Below, in pieces: positions 54,930 to 63,060 of a stretch of DNA of 64,000 bases (position 1 is the first letter of the stretch; each line of letters begins with the position of its first letter). The stretch covers positions 1 to 64,000 of the forward strand of contig BMAG01000024.1 in the NCBI GenBank assembly GCA_014132595.1, read 5' to 3'. A model generated the notes under the pieces. The model saw nothing but the letters and a program-made list of their open reading frames with translations. It was not told the origin of the DNA and made no database searches. This DNA is from Gammaproteobacteria bacterium. Its GTDB lineage: Bacteria; Pseudomonadota; Gammaproteobacteria; DSM-16500. The position numbers and the translations under genes were made by a program.

Positions 54930-57095
54930 TTAGGATTGCGTCGAATTTGGTTCAGAAAAATTCGAAGATTTTGTTTGATTTGAATTTTCCATATTTTTCT
55001 TTAATAATTTTTTGTTTTCAGAACTAATAATATGTAGTAATTCTTTGATGTTTTTATTTTCTTCTAACAGAATATGAAGGGAATCATGGGCTCGCATTTT
55101 CCAGGTTTGCCACGCACCTCTTATTTTGTATATCAGTTTATATTTAGCGCAGAAGTAACTAATGCAGCCACGAACGAAATTTCTACGTTGTTGTATCCCA
55201 TCACCAAAGTAGTTAAAGAAAAATAATCGACGCCAATAATTGGTTAGTGAGATGTTTAATCTACTGAGATGATAATCAAATTTTGCAACGATAGTATTCG
55301 TGTCGAGATCGCGAATATAAATCAATTTTCTTCGAAGCAGGAGATTCAGTAATTGGTGACGTCGGCGACCTTTTTCGTTAATACTATAATTTACTAGCTG
55401 ATTTTTGTGAGCTAAAATATTTGCTCTTATTAAAATAGCCCTTCGACGGGCCTCAAGCTGCATTTTGTAGGATTGGCATATTTCCATGGCTTTTATATGG
55501 TCACTATTATGTTTCCATCGTTTCTCATCAGAAATGCCAATCGCTGGTACGTCACCCGCAAATTTAATTTCAATCAGCGGTATGTCACGTAAATAATTTT
55601 CGTTTGAAAACATACCTTCTTTTGAAAGATAAAAAGAGATGAGTTGTTGAAAACTATCAGGACCGAAGCAGGGGTTCCAGTCACCACCGACATCAATCCA
55701 CTTTTTTGTCGTAATAGGGATGGAATCCTGTGCAAAACTGCATTCCCACCGATCAAAATAATTTCTGTATTTATTGCGTGATGATCTTAAGCGAAATAAA
55801 TGATCTGGGAAATAACCCACATATTTTTTTAAGATAGTATCCCAGCCAACGGTATCAAAGAGCATTTCATCGCTGATATTCAATAGAAAATAACTTCCTG
55901 GATCTGTGATTTCTAATAACTTATTGATAGGTTGCCATAAATCACAAAATGAAGCGGGTTTTGGAGTTTCAAGATATTTGAGAGTGAATTTTCTTCGAGT
56001 CATTTCTTTCTCAAGAAGTTCTTTCATGGAATGATGACCTATATCGATGTTAACTAGCACTTCGATATCTTTTGGATTGTCTGCAGTTTCTTCAATATTA
56101 TCAAAGTAGGCGATAAGTTGCGCAGGTCGGTTTGAGTTTAATTGTATTGAAATCAGCTTTGAATAAAGCGGTTTTGATTTATTTATTTCTGTGAGATAAC
56201 CTGCAGATTTGTAAAATTCAATCAAAGGCTTATCAATATGTGGATAATAGAGGGTGTATAATCGTTTATTAATAAAAACATTCAGTAATTTAGTCTGCCA
56301 TGCTTCCCATTTTTGAAATTTCATGTCATCAATGTTTTTTATAGTTTCTTGGAGCGATGAAGGAATTTCTTTAAAAAATGAAGGAGCTAGTCCAATATCA
56401 TTATGAGTGATATACTTAAGGAAAGCTAGAAAGTTATTTTCATCGTTGAGGATTTTCTCAAAACAAAAAGACTTTCCAGGAGCAGGAATGTCTGCAGAGT
56501 CATAAGTAATAACTTTGGCAAGTGCAAGAATAAACAATCTATTTTGGGCGGAGCTCAATTTTGTAGGAAAATGAGCAGCGGCATAATTTTTTATTTGGGT
56601 ATAAAAATAATTAAATTGATAGAGATTAATAGTACTAGTACTATGTTGAATTTGTTTATGATTATCAATTTGATGCTCAATAAGAGAAAGTAATTTTATA
56701 GGCGCTAAATTGAGTTGCATCCAGCTTTGTAATATAAAATTAACTCTTAATATGGGTGATACTAGAAGATTAACTTTACGATATGGCTGAGCTGTTTTTT
56801 CTATTAAAGTTTTGTGTTGTAATTCAAAAGCTGTAAAAGATTGGGTATCGCCGGAATATTTTTTTTGTGAATGAGTGTTAAAGGCAATATATTTATCGAT
56901 CGATATATCTAAAGGCGTTTCAAACGAATAAGTTCTGTCTGTTGTTAATTCTCCCATTGTGTAATGAAGAAAAGAAGGAAGAAATTCATCTGTATAACCC
57001 GCATGACAAAAAAAATCAGGATGTTTATTGATGATTGATGACAATAACTTTCCTGATATATTGTCATAAGTTGTAATAAAGAAAAAATTATTCAT
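54930..57095 (-). CDS. Large two-part protein of the polysaccharide operon
   Basis: 721 residues, family not recognised. The N terminus (FFITTYDNISGKLLSSIINK HPD-type layout) resembles the opening of sulfotransferase folds, where a P-loop-like strand precedes an LLxxIINKHPD helix. The middle (about 340-560) looks like a GT-A-type region with LLNISDEMLFDTVGWD (acidic cluster) and a KWIDVGGDWNPCFGP loop. Residues from about 690 are Lys/Asn-rich with weak coiled coil. Last gene of the - strand operon. I infer a glycan-modifying transferase, but neither half is certain. Confidence 0.6.
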   Translation of the reverse strand: MNNFFFITTYDNISGKLLSSIINKHPDFFCHAGYTDEFLPSFLHYTMGELTTDRTYSFETPLDISIDKYIAFNTHSQKKYSGDTQSFTAFELQHKTLIEKTAQPYRKVNLLVSPILRVNFILQSWMQLNLAPIKLLSLIEHQIDNHKQIQHSTSTINLYQFNYFYTQIKNYAAAHFPTKLSSAQNRLFILALAKVITYDSADIPAPGKSFCFEKILNDENNFLAFLKYITHNDIGLAPSFFKEIPSSLQETIKNIDDMKFQKWEAWQTKLLNVFINKRLYTLYYPHIDKPLIEFYKSAGYLTEINKSKPLYSKLISIQLNSNRPAQLIAYFDNIEETADNPKDIEVLVNIDIGHHSMKELLEKEMTRRKFTLKYLETPKPASFCDLWQPINKLLEITDPGSYFLLNISDEMLFDTVGWDTILKKYVGYFPDHLFRLRSSRNKYRNYFDRWECSFAQDSIPITTKKWIDVGGDWNPCFGPDSFQQLISFYLSKEGMFSNENYLRDIPLIEIKFAGDVPAIGISDEKRWKHNSDHIKAMEICQSYKMQLEARRRAILIRANILAHKNQLVNYSINEKGRRRHQLLNLLLRRKLIYIRDLDTNTIVAKFDYHLSRLNISLTNYWRRLFFFNYFGDGIQQRRNFVRGCISYFCAKYKLIYKIRGAWQTWKMRAHDSLHILLEENKNIKELLHIISSENKKLLKKNMENSNQTKSSNFSEPNSTQS

Positions 57096-57123
57096 TATTT
57101 ATTTCCAGTCCATGAAATTGATA

Positions 57124-57960
57124 TTAAATGATTGTGATATCGTTTAAATGATCTTCTGCTTTTTTAAGAGCGCCTTCTGGAAAATGCTCAGGATAGTGTA
57201 CTGGCATATCTTTTAATGCAATTTTATGCCATTGATTACCACGTTTTTCCATAGCCCAAAATCCGCCCCAAACAGAGACTTCACCAAATATCTCAGCAAC
57301 GGCTAAAGTAACACCTGGATGGTAATTGCGATTAGATTTAATATCCTTGATAAAATCAGCCTCAGCATTTTTAATCGTATTTTCTTTGTCAACTTGTGAT
57401 AATTGTAGATTGAGATCATCTCCACAAATAATACCGCCATCTTTAACAAGAGCTAATGCATTTTTAATATCTTTCAAAACAGGTGTATACGCATGATCTC
57501 CATCGATGAAAACAACATCAAACGTGTTTTCGCGCAATAAAGGTAAAATATTATCACTTTGGCCACGTAAATGCTGACAGGTGATTGTGGATGGAAGTGT
57601 GCTGATATTATGTGAAAACAACTGGTAGGCTGTTTCGCTGCCAAGAGCTTGTTCCATGGTAATATAAACATCATTGTTATGTGTTTCTCGATTAAAAAAA
57701 GGTTTCCATGCATCGACGCAAGTGACAGTACCTTTAGCATCATTATGTATTTTTAAACCTTGCGCCCAGGAAAGAGCAGAAGCCCCAACCCATGAGCCAA
57801 CTTCTAGAATTTGCATATTCTCGTTTTTCTGTTGTTTAGTTAAATACCAGATGGTTGCAATCATAAAAACATGACGTACAGGCGCGCTGAGAATCGCGTA
57901 TTCTACATTGAAAATAGGTTTAGTGCCGGCGATAAATTTTAACATCGATTGATTGCTCAT
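57124..57960 (-). CDS. Class I SAM-dependent methyltransferase (Methyltransf_24 type)
   Basis: 278 residues. MQILEVGSWVGASALSWAQG is motif I, TVTCVDAWKPFF supplies the acidic ribose-binding residue, and DVVFIDGDHAYTPVLKDIKN is the metal-binding DGDH motif of the family 24/macrocin-like O-methyltransferases. IICGDDL adds further acidic residues. Likely a sugar O-methyltransferase that needs a divalent metal. Four bases downstream of the StrG-like gene stop region, same operon. Confidence 0.85.
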   Translation of the reverse strand: MSNQSMLKFIAGTKPIFNVEYAILSAPVRHVFMIATIWYLTKQQKNENMQILEVGSWVGASALSWAQGLKIHNDAKGTVTCVDAWKPFFNRETHNNDVYITMEQALGSETAYQLFSHNISTLPSTITCQHLRGQSDNILPLLRENTFDVVFIDGDHAYTPVLKDIKNALALVKDGGIICGDDLNLQLSQVDKENTIKNAEADFIKDIKSNRNYHPGVTLAVAEIFGEVSVWGGFWAMEKRGNQWHKIALKDMPVHYPEHFPEGALKKAEDHLNDITII

Positions 57961-57963
57961 GTT

Positions 57964-58863
57964 TTAGATTCCTGTGTTTTCGAGAAAATAATCTGAATTT
58001 TGTATGTTGTAACAATTTCCAGGGCTAAAAAGAATTTTACGTCTACCAGATCCCTGATATTCAATAGTCATTTTTTTGTATTGAGATAATGGAAGAATGC
58101 GAATATCCATTGAAGCGCGCGTATGTGAAACTAGGGGTTCACCTGTGTGAATGCAGCGGGGATCAAAAGCTAGCATTTCCCCAAAAGAAGTGGGTGCAGG
58201 CGCTGATAGTGTATCACAATAAGCTGAAAAGTTTTTGTTGTGTATCGCTTCATTAATAAATTTTTCATAATGATAGTCAAAACTTTCAATAATTGATTTA
58301 GAAGAAGAGACCGACATTGTTCTAAATCCATGACCTGTCAGAATATCAGTTAATGGCAGCCAAATATTAATTTCTTCTGGTGGATGTCCATAAGCAATGT
58401 CTGTATGGTAACGAGGATAATGATGACTGTTTCGCGCATTAGGGCAATGTATACGTATCGTCGGTGTCTCCTGAAACCAAAAAGGTTCTTTAACAAAATG
58501 TTCACGTAAAAATTGAATATATTGATGATAAACTTTCATGAAAGCTTGATCAGTTTCATAAAAGTAGGTACTAATTTTATTAACGCCATCATCAAAATTG
58601 TAAGCCTTCATTTCATCGGAGAGGACTTCATGCAAGCACTCTAATGGAGTTTCTTCTTCAATAAGATTTTTTTCAAGTAAGATACGTTCAATTTCATTTT
58701 GAAAAGAACGTGAAAAACTTTCACAATTAACTTCGATTTGATCTTTCGTAAATAAATCTTGAAAATAGCTTTTTTTAGCGTAAGTGTTTTGAGTGAGTGC
58801 TTGTTTATCAGTTGGAGACAGTAAGTTTATATTCATGCGCGTCATCGTGGCAGTCATGCTCAT
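57964..58863 (-). CDS. StrG-like putative Fe(II)/2-oxoglutarate oxygenase
   Basis: 299 residues. A cupin-type facial triad is visible: His153-x-Asp155 (RYHTDIAYGH) and distal His239 (RCIHTGEP), with Arg249 or Arg255 (RASMDIR) in place to bind 2-oxoglutarate. The pattern and the EEINIWLPLTDI stretch resemble the StrG proteins of streptomycin-type clusters. The start overlaps the PhyH stop as ATGA at 58860-58863, so I kept ATG 58863. A hydroxylation of a deoxy or branched sugar is a reasonable guess; substrate unproven. Confidence 0.7.
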   Translation of the reverse strand: MSMTATMTRMNINLLSPTDKQALTQNTYAKKSYFQDLFTKDQIEVNCESFSRSFQNEIERILLEKNLIEEETPLECLHEVLSDEMKAYNFDDGVNKISTYFYETDQAFMKVYHQYIQFLREHFVKEPFWFQETPTIRIHCPNARNSHHYPRYHTDIAYGHPPEEINIWLPLTDILTGHGFRTMSVSSSKSIIESFDYHYEKFINEAIHNKNFSAYCDTLSAPAPTSFGEMLAFDPRCIHTGEPLVSHTRASMDIRILPLSQYKKMTIEYQGSGRRKILFSPGNCYNIQNSDYFLENTGI

Positions 58864-59582
58864 AGTTGAACAGCCTCCCTGCGGGCATAATTTCCAGGTC
58901 TGAAATCTTCACCTTCACGGATATAGGTATTGAGAAGTACATAACGCCATTCGTTTGTTTGATTTGAATTAGACCCATGCACCAGGTGACCATGAATGAA
59001 TAAAACAGCACCTTTAGGTACGCTTGCATTCATCAACTGATACTGAGGAGGAACAACCGTTTCTTCATTATTTGCATTAGGATCTTGTGCGCTATCTTTG
59101 CTTAGTTCTAATTTTCTAACAGGTAATAAACCTTCTTTGTGCGTACCTGGATAAACAATGAGGCCGCCTTTTTCAAAGTAAGTATCTGTTAATGCAATCC
59201 AGGCTGATGCAAAAGCGCCTAAAGGTGCTTGTACAAAGAAATTGTCTTGATGTAATGAGAAGCCGCGAGTTCCGGGCTTACAATAAAATAATTCAGTTTG
59301 TAAACCAACTGCTTTTCCGCCAACCAATTTGTTCATAATGTTAGAGAGTGCAGGCTTACGCATTGCATCTAAATAGATTGGATTGGTTCGATGAGGCATC
59401 ATTTGCGGGCGGTAAGTTGCATTTTTTGCATTTTCAAGCTCGGAAGAGGCCTTGATCAGTGCTGCACATTCTTCATCAGAAAATAAATTTTCTTCGATAA
59501 AAAAGCCTTTATCCATATAAGACGCGAGTGATTGTTCGGGATGTGTAAGAAAACTGAGTTTCTCAATTTTATCCGATATCAT
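58860..59582 (-). CDS. Phytanoyl-CoA dioxygenase (PhyH) family protein
   Basis: 240 residues, Fe(II)/2-oxoglutarate dioxygenase fold. The metal triad is His111-x-Asp113 (FSLHQDNFF) and His202 (IHGHLVHGSNSN), with Arg213 as the 2-oxoglutarate ligand; GGLIVYPGTHKEG is a family landmark. ATG 59582 has GGGAGG upstream and overlaps the GT2 stop by four bases. Related enzymes hydroxylate or epimerise small molecules; here a sugar nucleotide or lipid-linked sugar is likely. Confidence 0.9.
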   Translation of the reverse strand: MISDKIEKLSFLTHPEQSLASYMDKGFFIEENLFSDEECAALIKASSELENAKNATYRPQMMPHRTNPIYLDAMRKPALSNIMNKLVGGKAVGLQTELFYCKPGTRGFSLHQDNFFVQAPLGAFASAWIALTDTYFEKGGLIVYPGTHKEGLLPVRKLELSKDSAQDPNANNEETVVPPQYQLMNASVPKGAVLFIHGHLVHGSNSNQTNEWRYVLLNTYIREGEDFRPGNYARREAVQL

Positions 59583-60328
59583 ATTGATTCCTCCCTTGAT
59601 GGCTTAATTTTAGCGCTATCCGTTAATTTCTTGTTAAATAATTCGAAGAAAATTTGGTATAAAAATGCTAATCCCCAACGAATAATTTGTAGTTTTCTTT
59701 CACCGCCTATGCGTTTTGGCTCATCACCTGGTATTTCTGTGACTTTAAGCTTAGCTCTGGCCGCTCTTACAGAAAGCAAGGGCTCAATGCTAATACGCGT
59801 ACAAAATAATTTTTCAGGAATGGTAAATGCCCAGTCTTCAGTGAGTTTTAGATCATGAAAAAGCGATTTTTTATAACCGCGGTAAATGACCATCGCATCC
59901 GTATAGCGTCCTCCATGTAATACATTGATCATGGTGGTAAACAACCAATTACCAAAACGAGTAATCATACTATCATCTTCGCTCTTCGCTGAGCCTAAAT
60001 AGCGAGAGACGATAACCATATCGTACCCTTTTTTAAGTTCATTCACTAAATCAGGTAATACCTCTGTGACAGAATTCCCATCAGGAGAAAAGGTTATCAT
60101 GACGTCACCTCGGATATGAGGTAATGCTTCTAAATAAGCCTGACGCAGTCCCCGTTTTTGTTGTACATAGACTTCGTAACCATGTTCTTTACACCATTCA
60201 ATAGTACCATCCGTTGAGCCGCCGTCTATGATTAGAACCTGATCGAATAACGACGAGTTAACTTGAGGCATAATGACCTTAATACTGTCGATTTCGTTAA
60301 GGGTAAGAACGCATAGTGTCGTTTTCAT
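59579..60328 (-). CDS. Glycosyltransferase family 2 protein
   Basis: 249 residues: LCVLTLNEIDSIKVIMPQV, the donor motif IIDGGSTDGTIEWC and MITFSPDGNSVTEVLPDL with the metal-binding Asp (D in SPDGN). No C-terminal membrane helices of the polyprenyl-phosphate type. It precedes PhyH in the operon. Confidence 0.87.
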   Translation of the reverse strand: MKTTLCVLTLNEIDSIKVIMPQVNSSLFDQVLIIDGGSTDGTIEWCKEHGYEVYVQQKRGLRQAYLEALPHIRGDVMITFSPDGNSVTEVLPDLVNELKKGYDMVIVSRYLGSAKSEDDSMITRFGNWLFTTMINVLHGGRYTDAMVIYRGYKKSLFHDLKLTEDWAFTIPEKLFCTRISIEPLLSVRAARAKLKVTEIPGDEPKRIGGERKLQIIRWGLAFLYQIFFELFNKKLTDSAKIKPSREESI

Positions 60329-60344
60329 GTTATTTCCTCCAAAA

Positions 60345-61076
60345 TTACCGAGATCCTGTAATAGGAATCAAGGCGCCACTAATATAAGATGCAGCGGGAG
60401 AGAGCAGCCAATAAATTAACTCAGCGACTTCGCTTGTTCTCCCCATCCTTTTCATAGGTAAACTCTTGATTAAATTATTTAGCCTTTCTTCTGAAGAAGC
60501 TGCATGTATTTCCGTATCGATAACGCCAGGGCTAATAGCATTGACTCGAATATTATAAGCCGCAGCCTCACGCGCTGCAGCAATGGTATAAGTATTGATG
60601 GCAGCTTTAGATGCAGCATAATGCGCAAGATGGGTTCCACCAAAGCGTGCTGCTTCAGAGGTAACATTCACGATATTGCCGCCGCCATTTTCTTTCATGC
60701 GCGAAATTGCTTCTCGACAACAAATAAAAGTACCAAAAACATTTGTAGAAAAAACAGATTGTAAAGTTTCATGCGTAATATTTTCTACTTGGCATATGCC
60801 GCCATTAATACCGGCATTATTGACGAGCGCTGTGACAGCGCCGAGCTCTTTATCGACTGTAGTAAATAACTTTGATATTGCTTCTTCTTTTGCAACATCT
60901 GCTTTGACTGCAATGGCACGCCCACCTAATTCAACGATCGTATTGACGAGCTTATCCGCATTTTCTTTGGCAGTATTATAATTAATACAAACCGCATAGC
61001 CTTTGTGTGCGAGCAATAAAGCGGTTGCGGCCCCAATACCTCGACTTGCACCTGTTATGATGGCTACATTTTTCAT
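60345..61076 (-). CDS. Short-chain dehydrogenase/reductase (FabG-like)
   Basis: 243-residue classical SDR with all landmarks: AIITGASRGIGAATALLL, NNAGINGG, NVTSEAARFGGTHLAHYAASK (Ser and Tyr-x3-Lys) and AISPGVIDTEI. Its start ATG overlaps the stop of the upstream NAD-binding gene by one base (TAATG). Position inside the operon suggests a sugar-carbonyl reductase rather than fatty-acid synthesis. Confidence 0.88.
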   Translation of the reverse strand: MKNVAIITGASRGIGAATALLLAHKGYAVCINYNTAKENADKLVNTIVELGGRAIAVKADVAKEEAISKLFTTVDKELGAVTALVNNAGINGGICQVENITHETLQSVFSTNVFGTFICCREAISRMKENGGGNIVNVTSEAARFGGTHLAHYAASKAAINTYTIAAAREAAAYNIRVNAISPGVIDTEIHAASSEERLNNLIKSLPMKRMGRTSEVAELIYWLLSPAASYISGALIPITGSR

Positions 61077-62086
61077 TAGGCAAACTCTTTTTTAGGTAAA
61101 TGAGCTTTTTCTGTAAAAGCATTATAACGATTGTTTGCTATATCATGATTGTCTTTGTACCATTGAATTGTTTCTTTAATTCCATCGAGAATTGAAATTT
61201 GCGGCTTAAACCCATGAGATTGCGCACGAGTCATATCCATCAAACGTTTAGCATCACCTTGGGGTTTGGTTGTGTCCCATTTAATTTCGATAGGTCCATT
61301 CGGAACGTTGGCTGCCACAATCTCAGCAATTTCTTTGATTGTCACACCAGCGCCACTACCCAAATTGATAGGTTCATTAATTCCTTTTTCAATAGCTAAC
61401 ATCATGCCATTGGCAACATCTTTTGCATGAATAAAATCACGAACCGGCGAGCCGTCACCCCATACGGTTAATGGATTTTCACCATTCATTGCGCGATGAA
61501 TTAATGAAGGGATGACCATGGCATTATTCGGATCAAAATTATCATAAGCACCATACACATTGGCGGGTCGGACAATAGAGATTTTATCCCAATTGTATTC
61601 GAGCTTATAAGCTTCGGCCTGAAGTTCTCCCATGCGCTTTGCCCAACCCGCAAAGCGATCATTAGGAGAAGGAAAGGTTTTCCAAACATCATCTTCGTAA
61701 AATACTTCAGCAGGTGCATAAACACCGACTGAACTCGTAAATAAAAAGCGTTCTACGCCAGCACGGCGTGCAGCTTCCATCATGTTAATGCTGAAAGTAA
61801 TTGTGGGCACAAAAAAACTGGCAGGTCGTTTAGCTGTCATGGCGGGTGAGCCCTTTACTCCGGCTAACTGAAATACAATCTCCTGATCTTTACAGATTTC
61901 CAAGCAGTTACTGAATTCCCTTAAATCTGTTTGTTTAAAAGTGACGCCTGGAGGCGCACGATTGGGATCATCCAGGGAAACAATAGTGACTTTTGCACCC
62001 TGTTGTACAAGCATATCAACTAATGGACGACCTATCAGGCCTGTCCCGCCAGTGACTAATACTTTTTTTTCGTTATAAAAACTCAT
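61076..62086 (-). CDS. NAD-binding extended SDR without the usual catalytic Tyr
   Basis: 336 residues. The NAD loop VTGGTGLIGRPLVDML is intact, and SSVGVYAP and VYGAYDNFDPNNAMVIPSL resemble epimerases. At the active site the Tyr-x3-Lys reads Ala146-Gly-Trp-Ala-Lys150 (FAGWAKRMGELQAEAY): Lys is kept, Tyr is lost. The codons confirm this. Some family members may share this form, so it need not be inactivation. It overlaps the next upstream gene by four bases. Confidence 0.85.
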   Translation of the reverse strand: MSFYNEKKVLVTGGTGLIGRPLVDMLVQQGAKVTIVSLDDPNRAPPGVTFKQTDLREFSNCLEICKDQEIVFQLAGVKGSPAMTAKRPASFFVPTITFSINMMEAARRAGVERFLFTSSVGVYAPAEVFYEDDVWKTFPSPNDRFAGWAKRMGELQAEAYKLEYNWDKISIVRPANVYGAYDNFDPNNAMVIPSLIHRAMNGENPLTVWGDGSPVRDFIHAKDVANGMMLAIEKGINEPINLGSGAGVTIKEIAEIVAANVPNGPIEIKWDTTKPQGDAKRLMDMTRAQSHGFKPQISILDGIKETIQWYKDNHDIANNRYNAFTEKAHLPKKEFA

Positions 62087-63060
62087 GCTGTTACCTTGTT
62101 CATGTTTTTAGCTATATTCGCTTTCCACCAAATCAGTGTTTTTTGAATTCCAGTATCCAAATCTGTTTTAACCTTCCAACCCAATTCTTTCTTTGCAAGA
62201 TCGCAATCTAGAAAAAGACTGGTCTTGATTGTAGGTTGTGAAAGATCATGTTCAATCTTTAATGATTTTCCCGAGTAATCTACAATTTTTTTGACAAGTT
62301 CTTTAATAGCAATTGCTTTGCCATAACCACAATTATATAAACGATATTTTTCAGGCTGTTTTTGAATGGCAAGATCGACAAAGTTGACTAGATCATCGAT
62401 GTAAAGCAAGTCCCGTTCTTCATCGCCTGTGCCCCAAACGGTAATTTTATCGTCAGCTTGCATGACTTTCGTGATCGTTGCGCCAAAGACGTGGCTTCGC
62501 TCTAAATCATATTTATCATGAGAACCATAGATATTCGAATGACGAATCGCGGTAAATTTTGTGTCTGAAATACCCGCATAGAACTCGCACATTTTTTCAA
62601 TGTAAAGCTTTGTATTCCCTACACCAAAATAACGTGGATGCAGTGGGTTGTTCGCATTAAAATCTGATTCTTTAAGTGCCATATCACTACTTTGATACAT
62701 GACAGTGCAGCTAAAAAAGAGAACGTGCTTAATTTTATTTTCAAATGCAGAACGAAATAGATAAGAGTTCATCACGGCATTATCGGTGACATGTATATAA
62801 GGACGGTTGACAATATCCTTTGAACCTGAAGTCGTTGCAGCAGCCTGGATAATAATATCCATCCCTTTGACAACACGTTCTACATCTTCAGGGCGCCGTA
62901 AATCTGCTTGATGCCAAATCACATTCTTGCAGGGATACTCAGGACGTTGAAAACGTACCGCATGTACTTCATAGTCATTAAGCTGACTTAGTTGCTCTGT
63001 CATGTTGCGACCGACAAAACCAGTCGCACCACAAATTAAGACTTTCTTTTTCATGCTCAT
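62083..63060 (-). CDS. NAD-binding extended SDR, second without the usual Tyr
   Basis: 325 residues, NAD loop ICGATGFVGRNMTEQL. The Lys of the active site is Lys151, but the position four before it is Val147 (YFGVGNTKLYIEKMCEFY); a Tyr lies at 144. Codons were checked on the sequence. The IRHSNIYGSHDKYDLERSHV substrate loop is like Fcl/GMD-type epimerases. Adjacent to the 61076 gene and to the DegT-fold gene, both with ATGA-type overlaps, so the three act together. Confidence 0.85.
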   Translation of the reverse strand: MSMKKKVLICGATGFVGRNMTEQLSQLNDYEVHAVRFQRPEYPCKNVIWHQADLRRPEDVERVVKGMDIIIQAAATTSGSKDIVNRPYIHVTDNAVMNSYLFRSAFENKIKHVLFFSCTVMYQSSDMALKESDFNANNPLHPRYFGVGNTKLYIEKMCEFYAGISDTKFTAIRHSNIYGSHDKYDLERSHVFGATITKVMQADDKITVWGTGDEERDLLYIDDLVNFVDLAIQKQPEKYRLYNCGYGKAIAIKELVKKIVDYSGKSLKIEHDLSQPTIKTSLFLDCDLAKKELGWKVKTDLDTGIQKTLIWWKANIAKNMNKVTA

